This document shows, in pieces, positions 35,701-46,377 of a DNA stretch of 64,000 bases. Source of the stretch: Maniola hyperantus (lineage: Eukaryota; Arthropoda; Insecta; Lepidoptera; Nymphalidae); the NCBI RefSeq assembly GCF_902806685.2, contig NC_048554.1:13640001-13704000 (forward strand). Reading direction: 5' to 3'. The notes under the pieces were generated by a model that worked only from the letters and a program-made list of their open reading frames with translations, was not told the DNA's origin and searched no databases. The first letter of the stretch is position 1. Each line of letters opens with the position of its first letter. Both the position numbers and the translations under genes were made by a program.

Positions 35701-37870
35701 TGGGTAAGTTAGATGTATGTTGATGTATGCTTTGGTTAAGAGTCATATGACCTAAATCGATGTATTCTTGAATGAATTGTGTGTATAAGTGTTTCAGGTT
35801 TGCATCCCTATCCAGCCGCCGCTCTAAAGAAAGAAAGCGAACCTTAGCAAGATTATAAGAATCTCCAAGCACCTCGGGCGATTCTTTAAGGGGAATTGTT
35901 ACTATGAATCGACCATCTTTGTCGCGCCGAGTGGTGTCTTCAAAGATCTTCTCACATGCCTTTTCCTCTAGAGACATGCTATGCTGAGGTAATACAGAAT
36001 CTAGTTGCCAGAAACGTGTAAGTGAAGACTCATCATTTTGTCCAATAAAGTGACAAAAATTGTTTGAAGTCTCTGATTGAGATGTCTTATTATGGCTAAG
36101 ACAGCCTGATAAGAGCCATCCTAACTTTGAATCGCGAAGCTTTGGCTGATGTTTCCCTAAGTCGATTATGTTTGTACCTAGGACACTCCAAAAGACCTCA
36201 GCTCCTACTAAAATATCAATTTCTGATGGTTCATTGAAAGACGGGTCGGCTAACTGAATGTTTTTAGGTATAGGAATATGCATTGTATCTATGTAAGAAG
36301 AGGGTAAGTATTTTGTTATTTCTGCAATTATATAACAGCTTATGGCTTCTGTATAGCCACCATAATAAGATTCAATTACTAATTTACAAGACTCTGATAT
36401 TAAAGAAGTTTGATTGTTGATACCATTAACTGTAGAGCTGACAGGCTTCTTTACTATCCCGAGCCTATCACTGAGCTGCTTTGTAACAAAATTGGCAGTA
36501 CTTCCATTATCAAGCAACAGCCGTGCTGTGTGTAGCTCATTTCTGGCATCCCGAACTCGCACCACAGCTGTGGATAGTAATACATTTGGCTGATAAGATA
36601 TTGAGGTTATGTCTGTGGACAGCGCTATCGCTGAGCTTGTAGGCTCCTTAGAGCTGTCATGCAGTAGCGTGTTGTGTTTCAGGTTACAGTATTTACAGTG
36701 AGTTAATCTACAGGTCTTCGATGTGTGTCCTGGCCTTAAGCAATTTTTACACAAACTCAGTTCAGTGACCTTTTTTGTACGAGACTCAACATCCAATTTT
36801 CTGAATGTTTCACAGCTGAATATGAAATGAAGTTGAGAGCAAAAGGGGCACTTGTATGGTTTTTGATGATCAGTGTAAGAAGTTTGTGTTTTGTTTTTAT
36901 TTATGTCTGAAAATGTTGCAATGTTTGACTTATGTTTGTATTTATTGTTATCCTGTAGTGTTTCTAGTAAATCAGCTCTCTTAGTAATGAATTTTGTAAA
37001 TTGTTGTAAGTTGGGTGTGCCTCCGAGGCCATTTCGATATTCTTCCCACTCACGACTGGTAGTGGAATCTAATTTCTTAGTCATAATGAAAATAATTAAT
37101 ATGTCCCAGTGGTCAGTGGGCATTCCTAGTGTCGTAAGAGCTCGCAAGTTCTTATTAGTTACATCGACCATGTTCCGCAATAAGTGACTTGATTCCTTTT
37201 GTATATGTTCTAAATCAAATAACGTTTGAAGGTGGTGATTAACCAAAAGACGCTCGTTGTCATACCTCTCAGTAAGCAATTGCCACCCTAACTTATAGTT
37301 ATTTGCACTAAATTCTAATGATTGAATTGTCAAAGCAGCAGTACCTTTAAGCGCTGCCCGGAGATAATGAAACTTGTTTATGTCGCTTATGGAATTGTTG
37401 TTATGAATTAGAGAAAGATAGGTGTCTCTAAATTCGAGCCAGTGCTGATAATCTCCATCAAAGTGAGGTAGGTTTATCTTAGGTAACCTTACAAAATCAT
37501 GTCTGCGTTCCTCATTGCTTTGTATGCTATCATCACTTAAAATGGATGACCGACGCCCATGTGTGTTTGGTTGTGGGCTGAGCAGCACTTGGGCCTCTGA
37601 CAAAAGCCTAAAATATGTGCCATCGAACGCTTCGCGATCCTGATAGGCTGTTTCTGGGGGCTCCGTAAGCGTTTCGATTTCTGTTTGTAATGTGTCGAAA
37701 TCACTATAAAGTTGCTCAATTTTCCGAAAACGATACTCTAACTCTTTAAATTGCACTTCACTCAATGATTCACTGGTTTGTAGAAGTGTTAGAAACGATG
37801 AAAATTGAGTTAATTTTGCTTTTATTGATCCCCGCTTTTTGACGAGATCTTTGATTTTTGCCTCGCTCAT
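32720..37870 (-). CDS. BEL/Pao gag-pol polyprotein
   Basis: One uninterrupted 1716-codon frame. Gag: a DUF1759-like region with PHFDGD near residue 137, then zinc-knuckle Cys/His motifs near 373 (CKNCLRPGHTSKTC). Aspartic protease: LLDNGST near 455. Reverse transcriptase: VSADVEKMY then the catalytic YVDD near 862. RNase H: VFSDASERAYGG near 1038 and the later FWSDST. Integrase: an H-H-C-C zinc region near 1345, DYAGP near 1416, FSDNGT near 1478 and GGIWEAAVK near 1528 give the D, D and E catalytic residues. The C-terminal DUF5641-like end (GRVTKIFYGGD) is typical of the Pao/BEL group. The length and domain order are as expected for an autonomous element. The start is the first Met, 480 bp inside the 5' LTR. 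The stop overlaps the 3' LTR. Confidence 0.96.
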   Translation of the reverse strand: MSEAKIKDLVKKRGSIKAKLTQFSSFLTLLQTSESLSEVQFKELEYRFRKIEQLYSDFDTLQTEIETLTEPPETAYQDREAFDGTYFRLLSEAQVLLSPQPNTHGRRSSILSDDSIQSNEERRHDFVRLPKINLPHFDGDYQHWLEFRDTYLSLIHNNNSISDINKFHYLRAALKGTAALTIQSLEFSANNYKLGWQLLTERYDNERLLVNHHLQTLFDLEHIQKESSHLLRNMVDVTNKNLRALTTLGMPTDHWDILIIFIMTKKLDSTTSREWEEYRNGLGGTPNLQQFTKFITKRADLLETLQDNNKYKHKSNIATFSDINKNKTQTSYTDHQKPYKCPFCSQLHFIFSCETFRKLDVESRTKKVTELSLCKNCLRPGHTSKTCRLTHCKYCNLKHNTLLHDSSKEPTSSAIALSTDITSISYQPNVLLSTAVVRVRDARNELHTARLLLDNGSTANFVTKQLSDRLGIVKKPVSSTVNGINNQTSLISESCKLVIESYYGGYTEAISCYIIAEITKYLPSSYIDTMHIPIPKNIQLADPSFNEPSEIDILVGAEVFWSVLGTNIIDLGKHQPKLRDSKLGWLLSGCLSHNKTSQSETSNNFCHFIGQNDESSLTRFWQLDSVLPQHSMSLEEKACEKIFEDTTRRDKDGRFIVTIPLKESPEVLGDSYNLAKVRFLSLERRLDRDANLKHLYTQFIQEYIDLGHMTLNQSIHQHTSNLPNVYFPHHGVLRDSTTTRLRVVFDASAATLNQKSFNSIQMVGPTVQDDIFSILIRFRQHKIVVSADVEKMYRTIYIEPSQRSLQQIVFRFHRHEALQTYTLNTVTYGTASAPYLATKCLVSLADETEDLATQRAIQHDFYVDDFLSGGDYTESVITLCKGVRDTLASAKMNLRKWQSNSLEVLHAITDIKDNSEKSLDLKLSDSSPSKTLGLHWNSVSDNLNFIIDIDTKKKLTKRNIISIISQIFDPLGLVGPCVLLAKLVIQALWICKCDWDTEARADIKKDFLDIANTFHILNSITIPRWVSCSNPSLIEIHVFSDASERAYGGCIYVRTVDDNGSVNVRLLTSKNKVAPIKPKTTIPRLELSAALLATRLWKKTVSALTINVHQHYFWSDSTIVLSWLSSSSSQTIQFVRNRVGEIQESTSGHKWNYVPSKSNPADLVSRGVKADSISTAALWWSGPEFLHEVDIKFPEIHKNSDTVLCAVTPQNTEDVSENRVLQLIHKHSNFNKIIRILAYVNKFIHNCKHKPKTNHLTLNELETSRKLILNHAQKEMFPEEYLLLKNDQSLSSHSKLKSLSPFFDSDNLIRVGGRLKNSYYTYDVKHPILLCSKHHLTKILFVLQHKILMHAGPQLLLCTVRQNYWPINGRNLARKTVHSCVRCFRFKASSVQPIMGDLPKERTQLEHPFINTGVDYAGPVLILDRKGRGGRLTKSYICVFVCFAVKAVHLELVTDLTKEAFLAALNRFTSRRGKPATIFSDNGTTFIGACNELAQFLKNSLEFVQCQLIDQGINFKRIPAYSPNFGGIWEAAVKSVKHHLRRVLSLTHFNYEEMATCLAQIEAILNSRPLTPLSSDPSDLSYLSPAHFLVGRPLLSAAHPNLLERNINRLQRYQRVEQLRQHFWQRYSLEYVSLLQTKTKWRQSNGQLKVGSLVLVRDRTQPPLLWLMGRVTKIFYGGDSVGRVAVLLTKKGTITRAYNNICPLPTDDISPGGSML

Positions 37871-38349
37871 TTTGCTGTAGCAAGGCTAAATAACGTTATT
37901 ATGAACTAATTACTAACTGTTTTTTATAAAAACTACGCAATTGATGTGATAAATAGTCTAAAATTGATCCGACAAAATAAGTTAACCTCACATTATTCTT
38001 TGTTGAAACTCGAAACTTACACAATAAGGGGGAAAACAGAGGATTCGTTTGCGGTCGGATTTGAAGCAATCCGTTTTGTAATTTGGTAATTATGGTTTTC
38101 TATGAATGTTAGGATGCAATAATGGTTTTTAGTTAACTATGAGGGAATATTCCACGTACGTAACGGAAATGAGGCAATATTGATATGAAGATTGTAGAAA
38201 TTAGGAATTGTTAGGAAATAAGATAAAGGAACGGACTCACTCCAGAAGTTGGCTTGGACGACCGTTATGCTTCTGGGTCCACTCTGCTGCGAATTTTCTG
38301 CCGATTTCTTGGAAGATCGAAGAGTTTCTTCTTTGTTCGAAGGACCACT
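37871..38349 (-). other. BEL/Pao 5' leader with primer-binding site
   Basis: Untranslated leader between the 5' LTR and gag. Immediately inside the LTR (38336-38348) the minus strand reads TGGTCCTTCGAAC, starting with the TGG expected to pair with a tRNA CCA end. The tRNA was not identified with certainty. Confidence 0.7.
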
Positions 38350-38661
38350 TGTTTGTACCTTGGGCTGTTGGTTAGGCGCTGGTAAGTTTCGAACCTTCGT
38401 TCTTCTTGGCTGTCGCAATTGGGTTTGTGGAATCTTGAGTTTTCCTTTATTAACTTGTGTATTGAAATCGATGTAATGTAAAGGTCCGTTAACGTTACGT
38501 GTTGAAAATTCATCTGAAGCTTGTTAGTCCGTTTCCTGCCTAATGTCAGGCTGTCACATTATATGTCGTATCACTGTCACTGTCAATGTCTTTTGAGTAG
38601 ACCACAGACCCAGTGCCTTGTCTATGATCTGTTTGTTTACATAGTTGTTGTGTTCACAACA
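38350..38661 (-). repeat. 5' LTR of BEL/Pao element
   Basis: 312 bp, colinear with 32416-32727, one substitution (38483). It would hold the element's promoter. No clear TATA box was assigned. Confidence 0.95.
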
Positions 38662-38880
38662 CCTCCCTTCACACTCGCTACTCTTACAGTTCAAGTGTTC
38701 CCCGCATGAATTATACATGAGTTATACACGAGTTATACAATAGAGCGATCAGCGCTCGGCCGCGGCACAGCTGAGAGCAGTTTGATGAGCTCGCATCTAC
38801 TAAGCAATAACAGCTAACGTTGACAGTCATGTGCCGCTCGTATTGCCCCACAGACAACAGACCATAGGTCTACAACACTA

Positions 38881-39035
38881 GCTGACCCGCTACAACGTTG
38901 CTCGAGTGGAGTTTTTGAAAATCGATGAAAGGATAGAAGTTTTAAAAACCCTGAAAGACGGACTTGTTAATTACACTAACTAAACTACTTCTTTATTTTT
39001 GTCCGAAAGCTTAAATACTAGGTAATTTCTACGGA
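38881..39035 (+). repeat. Dispersed repeat family C copy
   Basis: GCTGACCCGCTACAACG and GAAAATCGATGAAAGGATAG match the piece at 15872-15998. Confidence 0.5.
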
Positions 39036-39169
39036 AAAAACTTGAAAAATGATGAATTAAGATTGAACAATGAACCAGCGAGCCAATATTTGATCGTCAA
39101 ACTCCGGCTCTATTACATTATGGTATTATAATGTCTCTTCTATCTAACTTGTGCGCTATATTTTACTAC

Positions 39170-39402
39170 TAGATGATGCCCGCAACTTCGTCCGCGTGGA
39201 TTTAGGTTTTTAAAAATCCCGTGGGAAGTCCTTGATTTTCCGGGATAAAAAGTAGCCAATGTCCTTTCCCGGGATGCAAGCTATCGCTGTACTAAATTTT
39301 GTCAAAATCGGTTGAACGGATGGGCCGTAAAAGGCTAGCAGACAGACAGACAGATAGACAGACAGACAGACACACTTTCGCATTTATAATATTAGTATGG
39401 AC
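39170..39402 (+). repeat. Dispersed repeat family B
   Basis: Begins CTAGATGATGCCCGCAACTT and CGTCCGCGTGGATTTAGG, has AAATCCCGTGGGAAGTCC, a (CAGA)n stretch, and ends CGCATTTATAATATTAGTA. Reverse copy at 49926-50136; diverged copies at 51415-51598, 52180-52345, 55556-55775 and about 47660-47790. Confidence 0.65.
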
Positions 39403-39659
39403 TATACATAATATGCTGTTACTCAATGCATGAAAGTCAAATATCATGGGGGGTTTTTTACTTTTATATAGGTAGGTACATATTCTTACCATAAAAGCTT
39501 TAGTCGTATATTTAAAACCCAGCAACATTGTGGAAGAACCCCTCGCTAAGGCTTGCAATCTGTTCGTCGCGAATCTATCCATCCATCGCAGCATCCGCTC
39601 TTATCACTGCCCGCGGCCCGATCCGATAGCGCGAGATCAAATGAACCTTTTGTTTTTTA

Positions 39660-39725
39660 CCTACCTTCATCCCTCTCCACCCCCCTCCACCCCCCTCCAC
39701 CTCACCGACCTCCCCCCCACACTAC
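39660..39725 (+). repeat. C-rich pyrimidine tract
   Basis: CCCCCTCCAC units repeated, ending in a run of C; purely compositional. Confidence 0.7.
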
Positions 39726-40011
39726 CACGATACACCAAACTGCTTGTTGTTCAATAGCATTGGCTTAAGACGGATTGCGGCTTTGTTCGAATAAGGTTTG
39801 ATGACCACTGCGTTGGCGGTTGGTACACTTTGCTGTTTGGCATAGCATTGACCATTTCTCTAGTCACCTGTAGTCAAGTCTTTGTCTAATGAACATCACC
39901 ATGGCCGGGCTTCTGCTTCCTGATCCTCGACCTGCTCCTCTGAAGCTGTTCCATGATGAGGTCACTTCCTCACCATAAACGGTACAACTATACTATATCC
40001 CTTATATATTT

Positions 40012-40380
40012 AATGAGGAAGTTTCAGAGCAACGTTCGATAACATTTTCATAGATAGCGCTAAATAACCCCACCACTAAAGATGAAAAACAATACCTGTA
40101 TCTATGTATATGATCTATGCTTTAATGTTTAGGTCGTGTAAATCAATGACATAGATGAAGAGTAACAGCTAGCATGCACTGCAATTTTCCTTACGTTTCT
40201 TTCCTACAATATCTGTGAACCATAATAGAAGTAATTAATTAATTTCGCATCCGATTTAAATTTAAAAAAATTAAAACATAGATCATATAGATATAGGTAT
40301 TATTTTTCATCTTTAGTGGTGGGGTTATTTAGCGCCATCTATGAAAATTTTATCGAACGTTGCCCTGAAACTTCCTCATT
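40012..40380. mobile_element. MITE with ~115-bp inverted arms
   Basis: The left arm (AATGAGGAAGTTTCAGAGCA, then GCGCTAAATAACCCCACCAC, then TAGATCATATAC in reverse) is mirrored by the right arm ending CTGAAACTTCCTCATT. The arms (about 40012-40128 and 40268-40380) match with scattered mismatches around a 140-bp AT-rich centre. No transposase frame. Target duplication not evident. Confidence 0.82.
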
Positions 40381-40525
40381 GACGTTTGGTTTAGCGGTGA
40401 CGGAAAACATCGTTTTTGGTACAAATTTTTTTTTCTTAAGCAAAATTAAGCTTTTGTTATCATCTCGAAAAATACCGACTGCTCTTATCCAATGTTTGGG
40501 AAGCAAACCCGATGTGTTACCTTAT

Positions 40526-40579
40526 TGATGACTGATGACTGATGACTGATGACTGATGACTGATGACTGATGACTGATG
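40526..40579 (+). repeat. 7-bp tandem repeat (TGATGAC)n
   Basis: Nearly eight copies of TGATGAC. Confidence 0.92.
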
Positions 40580-40880
40580 CAACCTACGATATCAAAGCTA
40601 TCGGCGAGTGACTGAGCTTGAACATCCTACAAGTAAGTTATCAATTAATAAATGAGTTGATCATTCCCACAGATAATTCCTAACATAATATTATTCAAAA
40701 TAATGAATATAACAATTAACGCGTACATATCACGTCATAGTTTGACGCCACTTTCAGTCGCGTAAACTAATTAATGTGTATTCGTAATAATATTATAATA
40801 ATTCAGGGGTGTCGCAACGCCGCACGTGTACCGAACAACACACGCGGATATAATTACCGCGAGTGAGATCGGGCAGGGGT

Positions 40881-41949
40881 GTCGCAGTCGTCACTCCATT
40901 ATCTTTGGCTGCGACACCCCTGCGCAGGGTTGTCGCAGTCGTCACTCCATTATCTTTGGCTGCGACACCCCTGCGCAGGGTTGTCGCAGTCGTCACTCCA
41001 TTATCTTTGGCTGCGACACCCCTGCGCAGGGGTGTCGCAGTCGTCACTCCATTATCTTTGGCTGCGACACCCCTGCGCAGGGTTGTCGCAGTCGTCACTC
41101 CATTATCTTTGGCTGCGACACCCCTGCGCAGGGTTGTCGCAGTCGTCACTCCATTATCTTTGGCTGCGACACCCCTGCGCAGGGTTGTCGCAGTCGTCAC
41201 TCCATTATCTTTGGCTGCGACACCCCTGCGCAGGGTTGTCGCAGTCGTCACTCCATTATCTTTGGCTGCGACACCCCTGCGCAGGGTTGTCGCAGTCGTC
41301 ACTCCATTATCTTTGGCTGCGACACCCCTGCGCAGGGTTGTCGCAGTCGTCACTCCATTATCTTTGGCTGCGACACCCCTGCGCAGGGTTGTCGCAGTCG
41401 TCACTCCATTATCTTGGCTGCGACACCCCTGCGCAGGGTTGTCGCAGTCGTCACTCCATTATCTTTGGCTGCGACACCCCTGCGCAGGGTTGTCGCAGTC
41501 GTCACTCCATTATCTTGGCTGCGACACCCCTGCGCAGGGTTGTCGCAGTCGTCACTCCATTATCTTTGGCTGCGACACCCCTGCGCAGGGGTGTCGCAGT
41601 CGTCACTCCATTATCTTTGGCTGCGACACCCCTGCGCAGGGGTGTCGCAGTCGTCACTCCATTATCTTTGGCTGCGACACCCCTGCGCAGGGTTGTCGCA
41701 GTCGTCACTCCATTATCTTTGGCTGCGACACCCCTGCGCAGGGTTGTCGCAGTCGTCACTCCATTATCTTTGGCTGCGACACCCCTGCGCAGGGTTGTCG
41801 CAGTCGTCACTCCATTATCTTTGGCTGCGACACCCCTGCGCAGGGTTGTCGCAGTCGTCACTCCATTATCTTTGGCTGCGACACCCCTGCGCAGGGTTGT
41901 CGCAGTCGTCACTCCATTATCTTTGGCTGCGACACCCCTGCGCAGGGTT
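40881..41949. repeat. 51-bp palindromic minisatellite, 21 copies
   Basis: Twenty-one units of 51 bp (two lack one T). Each unit starts GTGTCGCAG or TTGTCGCAG and ends CTGCGACACCCC, so its ends are inverted repeats; adjacent units meet at the palindrome CTGCGCAG. Four or so copies have the fully complementary GGGGTGTCGCAG, the others GGGTTGTCGCAG. As 51 is a multiple of three, very long open frames run along both strands; they are not genes. Confidence 0.96.
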
Positions 41950-41999
41950 GCCGGGTTTCTGGATTCTTAGTGGACTTTTTGTACCCGATTAATACTTAG

Positions 42000-42520
42000 A
42001 CGATCTTAAATTCTAATGAATGAGCTTGAACTTAGCGAAGTTTTGATCTCTTCTTTTAAACAAACATTCCCGCTTAGGTTATGATTTGACCATATTTTTC
42101 TTACATTTTTCGGTCGTTAGTTTTTCAATTCTACTTTAATTGGAATTTAGAATCAACAAGCAATACAACTTACAAGAGCTACTTAAGAGTAGGGCTGATA
42201 ACAAGGCTGATAATGGTAAACAGTTGAAACTATTTTCATCAAACAGCTAAAAACCATTCCGATTATACATGCTTTCGAATAAAAGAATCCGCATTCATAT
42301 CGATCCATCCGTTTGAGGGCTCCGATGCCTTATACAGACACACAGATACGCATTTTGAGCTTATGCCACCCCTCTGTTTAGGTCAGGGGTTAAAATGAGG
42401 TTCATAGAAGAAATTTTTTATACAACAGTAATACGTGTGATGCCCCTAGCGCTGCGCGCCGCGAGTGCCCCGCAGTCCGCGAGACGACGCGTTGTAGTAA
42501 TCAAATCAGTAATGTTGTAG
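42000..42520. other. No gene recognised
   Basis: AT-rich; a possible family B-like fragment near 42290-42350 (GATCCATCCGTTTGAG). CpG content rises just before the 108-bp array. Confidence 0.4.
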
Positions 42521-42527
42521 GCGATGC

Positions 42528-45237
42528 TGCTCGCTACTCAAGAGCCCCTATCGCTCGCTGGTGGTGGGCCCTCGTGCGGGGAGGCTGGGGTCTATTTCAC
42601 ACGTGAGCTTTTGTTTGATTGCAGTAAACGAACGCTGCTCGCTACTCAAGAGCCCCTATCGCTCGCTGGTGGTGGGCCCTCGTGCGGGGAGGCTGGGGTC
42701 TATTTCACACGTGAGCTTTTGTTTGATTGCAGTAAACGAACGCTGCTCGCTACTCAAGAGCCCCTATCGCTCGCTGGTGGTGGGCCCTCGTGCGGGGAGG
42801 CTGGGGTCTATTTCACACGTGAGCTTTTGTTTGATTGCAGTAAACGAACGCTGCTCGCTACTCAAGAGCCCCTATCGCTCGCTGGTGGTGGGCCCTCGTG
42901 CGGGGAGGCTGGGGTCTATTTCACACGTGAGCTTTTGTTTGATTGCAGTAAACGAACGCTGCTCGCTACTCAAGAGCCCCTATCGCTCGCTGGTGGTGGG
43001 CCCTCGTGCGGGGAGGCTGGGGTCTATTTCACACGTGAGCTTTTGTTTGATTGCAGTAAACGAACGCTGCTCGCTACTCAAGAGCCCCTATCGCTCGCTG
43101 GTGGTGGGCCCTCGTGCGGGGAGGCTGGGGTCTATTTCACACGTGAGCTTTTGTTTGATTGCAGTAAACGAACGCTGCTCGCTACTCAAGAGCCCCTATC
43201 GCTCGCTGGTGGTGGGCCCTCGTGCGGGGAGGCTGGGGTCTATTTCACACGTGAGCTTTTGTTTGATTGCAGTAAACGAACGCTGCTCGCTACTCAAGAG
43301 CCCCTATCGCTCGCTGGTGGTGGGCCCTCGTGCGGGGAGGCTGGGGTCTATTTCACACGTGAGCTTTTGTTTGATTGCAGTAAACGAACGCTGCTCGCTA
43401 CTCAAGAGCCCCTATCGCTCGCTGGTGGTGGGCCCTCGTGCGGGGAGGCTGGGGTCTATTTCACACGTGAGCTTTTGTTTGATTGCAGTAAACGAACGCT
43501 GCTCGCTACTCAAGAGCCCCTATCGCTCGCTGGTGGTGGGCCCTCGTGCGGGGAGGCTGGGGTCTATTTCACACGTGAGCTTTTGTTTGATTGCAGTAAA
43601 CGAACGCTGCTCGCTACTCAAGAGCCCCTATCGCTCGCTGGTGGTGGGCCCTCGTGCGGGGAGGCTGGGGTCTATTTCACACGTGAGCTTTTGTTTGATT
43701 GCAGTAAACGAACGCTGCTCGCTACTCAAGAGCCCCTATCGCTCGCTGGTGGTGGGCCCTCGTGCGGGGAGGCTGGGGTCTATTTCACACGTGAGCTTTT
43801 GTTTGATTGCAGTAAACGAACGCTGCTCGCTACTCAAGAGCCCCTATCGCTCGCTGGTGGTGGGCCCTCGTGCGGGGAGGCTGGGGTCTATTTCACACGT
43901 GAGCTTTTGTTTGATTGCAGTAAACGAACGCTGCTCGCTACTCAAGAGCCCCTATCGCTCGCTGGTGGTGGGCCCTCGTGCGGGGAGGCTGGGGTCTATT
44001 TCACACGTGAGCTTTTGTTTGATTGCAGTAAACGAACGCTGCTCGCTACTCAAGAGCCCCTATCGCTCGCTGGTGGTGGGCCCTCGTGCGGGGAGGCTGG
44101 GGTCTATTTCACACGTGAGCTTTTGTTTGATTGCAGTAAACGAACGCTGCTCGCTACTCAAGAGCCCCTATCGCTCGCTGGTGGTGGGCCCTCGTGCGGG
44201 GAGGCTGGGGTCTATTTCACACGTGAGCTTTTGTTTGATTGCAGTAAACGAACGCTGCTCGCTACTCAAGAGCCCCTATCGCTCGCTGGTGGTGGGCCCT
44301 CGTGCGGGGAGGCTGGGGTCTATTTCACACGTGAGCTTTTGTTTGATTGCAGTAAACGAACGCTGCTCGCTACTCAAGAGCCCCTATCGCTCGCTGGTGG
44401 TGGGCCCTCGTGCGGGGAGGCTGGGGTCTATTTCACACGTGAGCTTTTGTTTGATTGCAGTAAACGAACGCTGCTCGCTACTCAAGAGCCCCTATCGCTC
44501 GCTGGTGGTGGGCCCTCGTGCGGGGAGGCTGGGGTCTATTTCACACGTGAGCTTTTGTTTGATTGCAGTAAACGAACGCTGCTCGCTACTCAAGAGCCCC
44601 TATCGCTCGCTGGTGGTGGGCCCTCGTGCGGGGAGGCTGGGGTCTATTTCACACGTGAGCTTTTGTTTGATTGCAGTAAACGAACGCTGCTCGCTACTCA
44701 AGAGCCCCTATCGCTCGCTGGTGGTGGGCCCTCGTGCGGGGAGGCTGGGGTCTATTTCACACGTGAGCTTTTGTTTGATTGCAGTAAACGAACGCTGCTC
44801 GCTACTCAAGAGCCCCTATCGCTCGCTGGTGGTGGGCCCTCGTGCGGGGAGGCTGGGGTCTATTTCACACGTGAGCTTTTGTTTGATTGCAGTAAACGAA
44901 CGCTGCTCGCTACTCAAGAGCCCCTATCGCTCGCTGGTGGTGGGCCCTCGTGCGGGGAGGCTGGGGTCTATTTCACACGTGAGCTTTTGTTTGATTGCAG
45001 TAAACGAACGCTGCTCGCTACTCAAGAGCCCCTATCGCTCGCTGGTGGTGGGCCCTCGTGCGGGGAGGCTGGGGTCTATTTCACACGTGAGCTTTTGTTT
45101 GATTGCAGTAAACGAACGCTGCTCGCTACTCAAGAGCCCCTATCGCTCGCTGGTGGTGGGCCCTCGTGCGGGGAGGCTGGGGTCTATTTCACACGTGAGC
45201 TTTTGTTTGATTGCAGTAAACGAACGCTGCTCGCTAC
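42528..45237 (+). repeat. 108-bp minisatellite, 25 identical copies
   Basis: Twenty-five complete units of 108 bp plus an 11-bp partial unit. No difference between copies was seen. Units contain CTGCTCGCTACTCAAGAGCC, a GGTGGTGGGCCC block, CACACGTGAGCTTTTG and TTTGATTGCAG. As the unit is a multiple of three, two plus-strand frames of more than 900 codons exist. The repeated 36-residue product has no known domain and the frames begin and end with the array, so it is annotated as a satellite, not a gene. Confidence 0.96.
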
Positions 45238-45239
45238 GT

Positions 45240-45575
45240 GCGTGGATTTGTGGATTCGGAATGAATGTTGGTATAGGTACTCATTTTAAATACGTACAGT
45301 AAAATATCAATATGATATTTAGAAAATTCCCGGCTATCCGCCATATTGGATTTAGAATGACGTCACTTTATTTTTCTAGTTATTCTCAGCGAGCTTTTTT
45401 TTAGTAAGTATAATTAGGTAATTACAATTATGTATTATTATGGTTTGTAATGTTTTTGAAAATTATTACCCAGTCTAACATAAAATAAAGTAAGATGAGA
45501 AAACAAAATAGATATCAAAAACAAAGCAAAAAGGTATCTTTATGTGATATATTATACATATACAAGTGTGAAAAT
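45240..45575. other. AT-rich spacer between arrays
   Basis: No gene or repeat family recognised. Confidence 0.4.
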
Positions 45576-45797
45576 CCTTCCGACCTTACCCGGTACCTTC
45601 CGACCTTACCCGGTACCTTCCGACCTTACCCGGTACCTTCCGACCTTACCCGGTACCTTCCGACCTTACCCGGTACCTTCCGACCTTACCCGGTACCTTC
45701 CGACCTTACCCGGTACCTTCCGACCTTACCCGGTACCTTCCGACCTTACCCGGTACCTTCCGACCTTACCCGGTACCTTCCGACCTTGCCCGGTACC
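45576..45797 (+). repeat. 20-bp minisatellite, 11 copies
   Basis: Units of CCTTCCGACCTTACCCGGTA; the last has TTGCCC. Ends in CCCCGGTACCCC. Confidence 0.95.
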
Positions 45798-46377
45798 CCG
45801 GTACCCCCTCAAACCGTGAATAATTCATCGCTCGTAATGAGCGACACTGCGCATTGCGATATCATTTTATATTTTGTGGGATTGATGTCGAGTACACGAG
45901 GGTTTATTGCTGTTTTACGACGTCACCATGCTTCGGCGCCGCGACGGACGGAACGGACGCAAGCGTCGTCGCATGGTCGCTCGGCACTCAATATGCGACT
46001 GATGTGCAGCACCTAGGACCAGGGTCAATAACATAGATTATTGAAAACGAAATGACGTCATGTCGAATCTCCGTCGAGAAACATCCACAACGCCATCACT
46101 TTCATTGAATACTTCCTTAGGAAAAACAATTTATTGCCTAACACAGTTGTATACATCACGCACACCGGCCTTTTACTGGTTTTTCTTGTAGTCATAAATA
46201 AGCTTTATTTACTTTGACATAACACAATTAAATAGGTAAGATCATTATTAATTTTAGTCCTATCAATTTAGTATAGCAAGAATGGATTATAATATTACCC
46301 ATGGAATTAAAATAAATAATAGCGAAACTCGTACTAGAATGTGCACTGGTAATGTAATGGTAGATAGTCAATGTTTG

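Larger units (their letters stand above)
32416..38661 (-). mobile_element. Complete BEL/Pao LTR retrotransposon
   Basis: A 6246-bp minus-strand element. Two 312-bp LTRs (32416-32727 and 38350-38661) both start TG and end CA and differ at one position (32549 A against 38483 G). The direct repeat CCTCC flanks the element at 32411-32415 and 38662-38666. A primer-binding-like TGGTCCTTCGAAC follows the 5' LTR, a G-rich polypurine tract (about 32730-32740) precedes the 3' LTR, and a single gag-pol frame fills the interior. No env-like frame follows. Near-identical LTRs and an intact frame imply a young, possibly active copy. Confidence 0.96.

Noticed and set aside
40793..41999. Open frames of 360-390 codons on the plus strand and up to 203 on the minus strand
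   Set aside because: Artefact of the 51-bp repeat, open in nearly all frames at once.
42524..45302. Two plus-strand open frames of 921 and 913 codons
   Set aside because: They exist only because a 108-bp unit (multiple of three) is repeated 25 times; the frames start and stop with the array and match no family.
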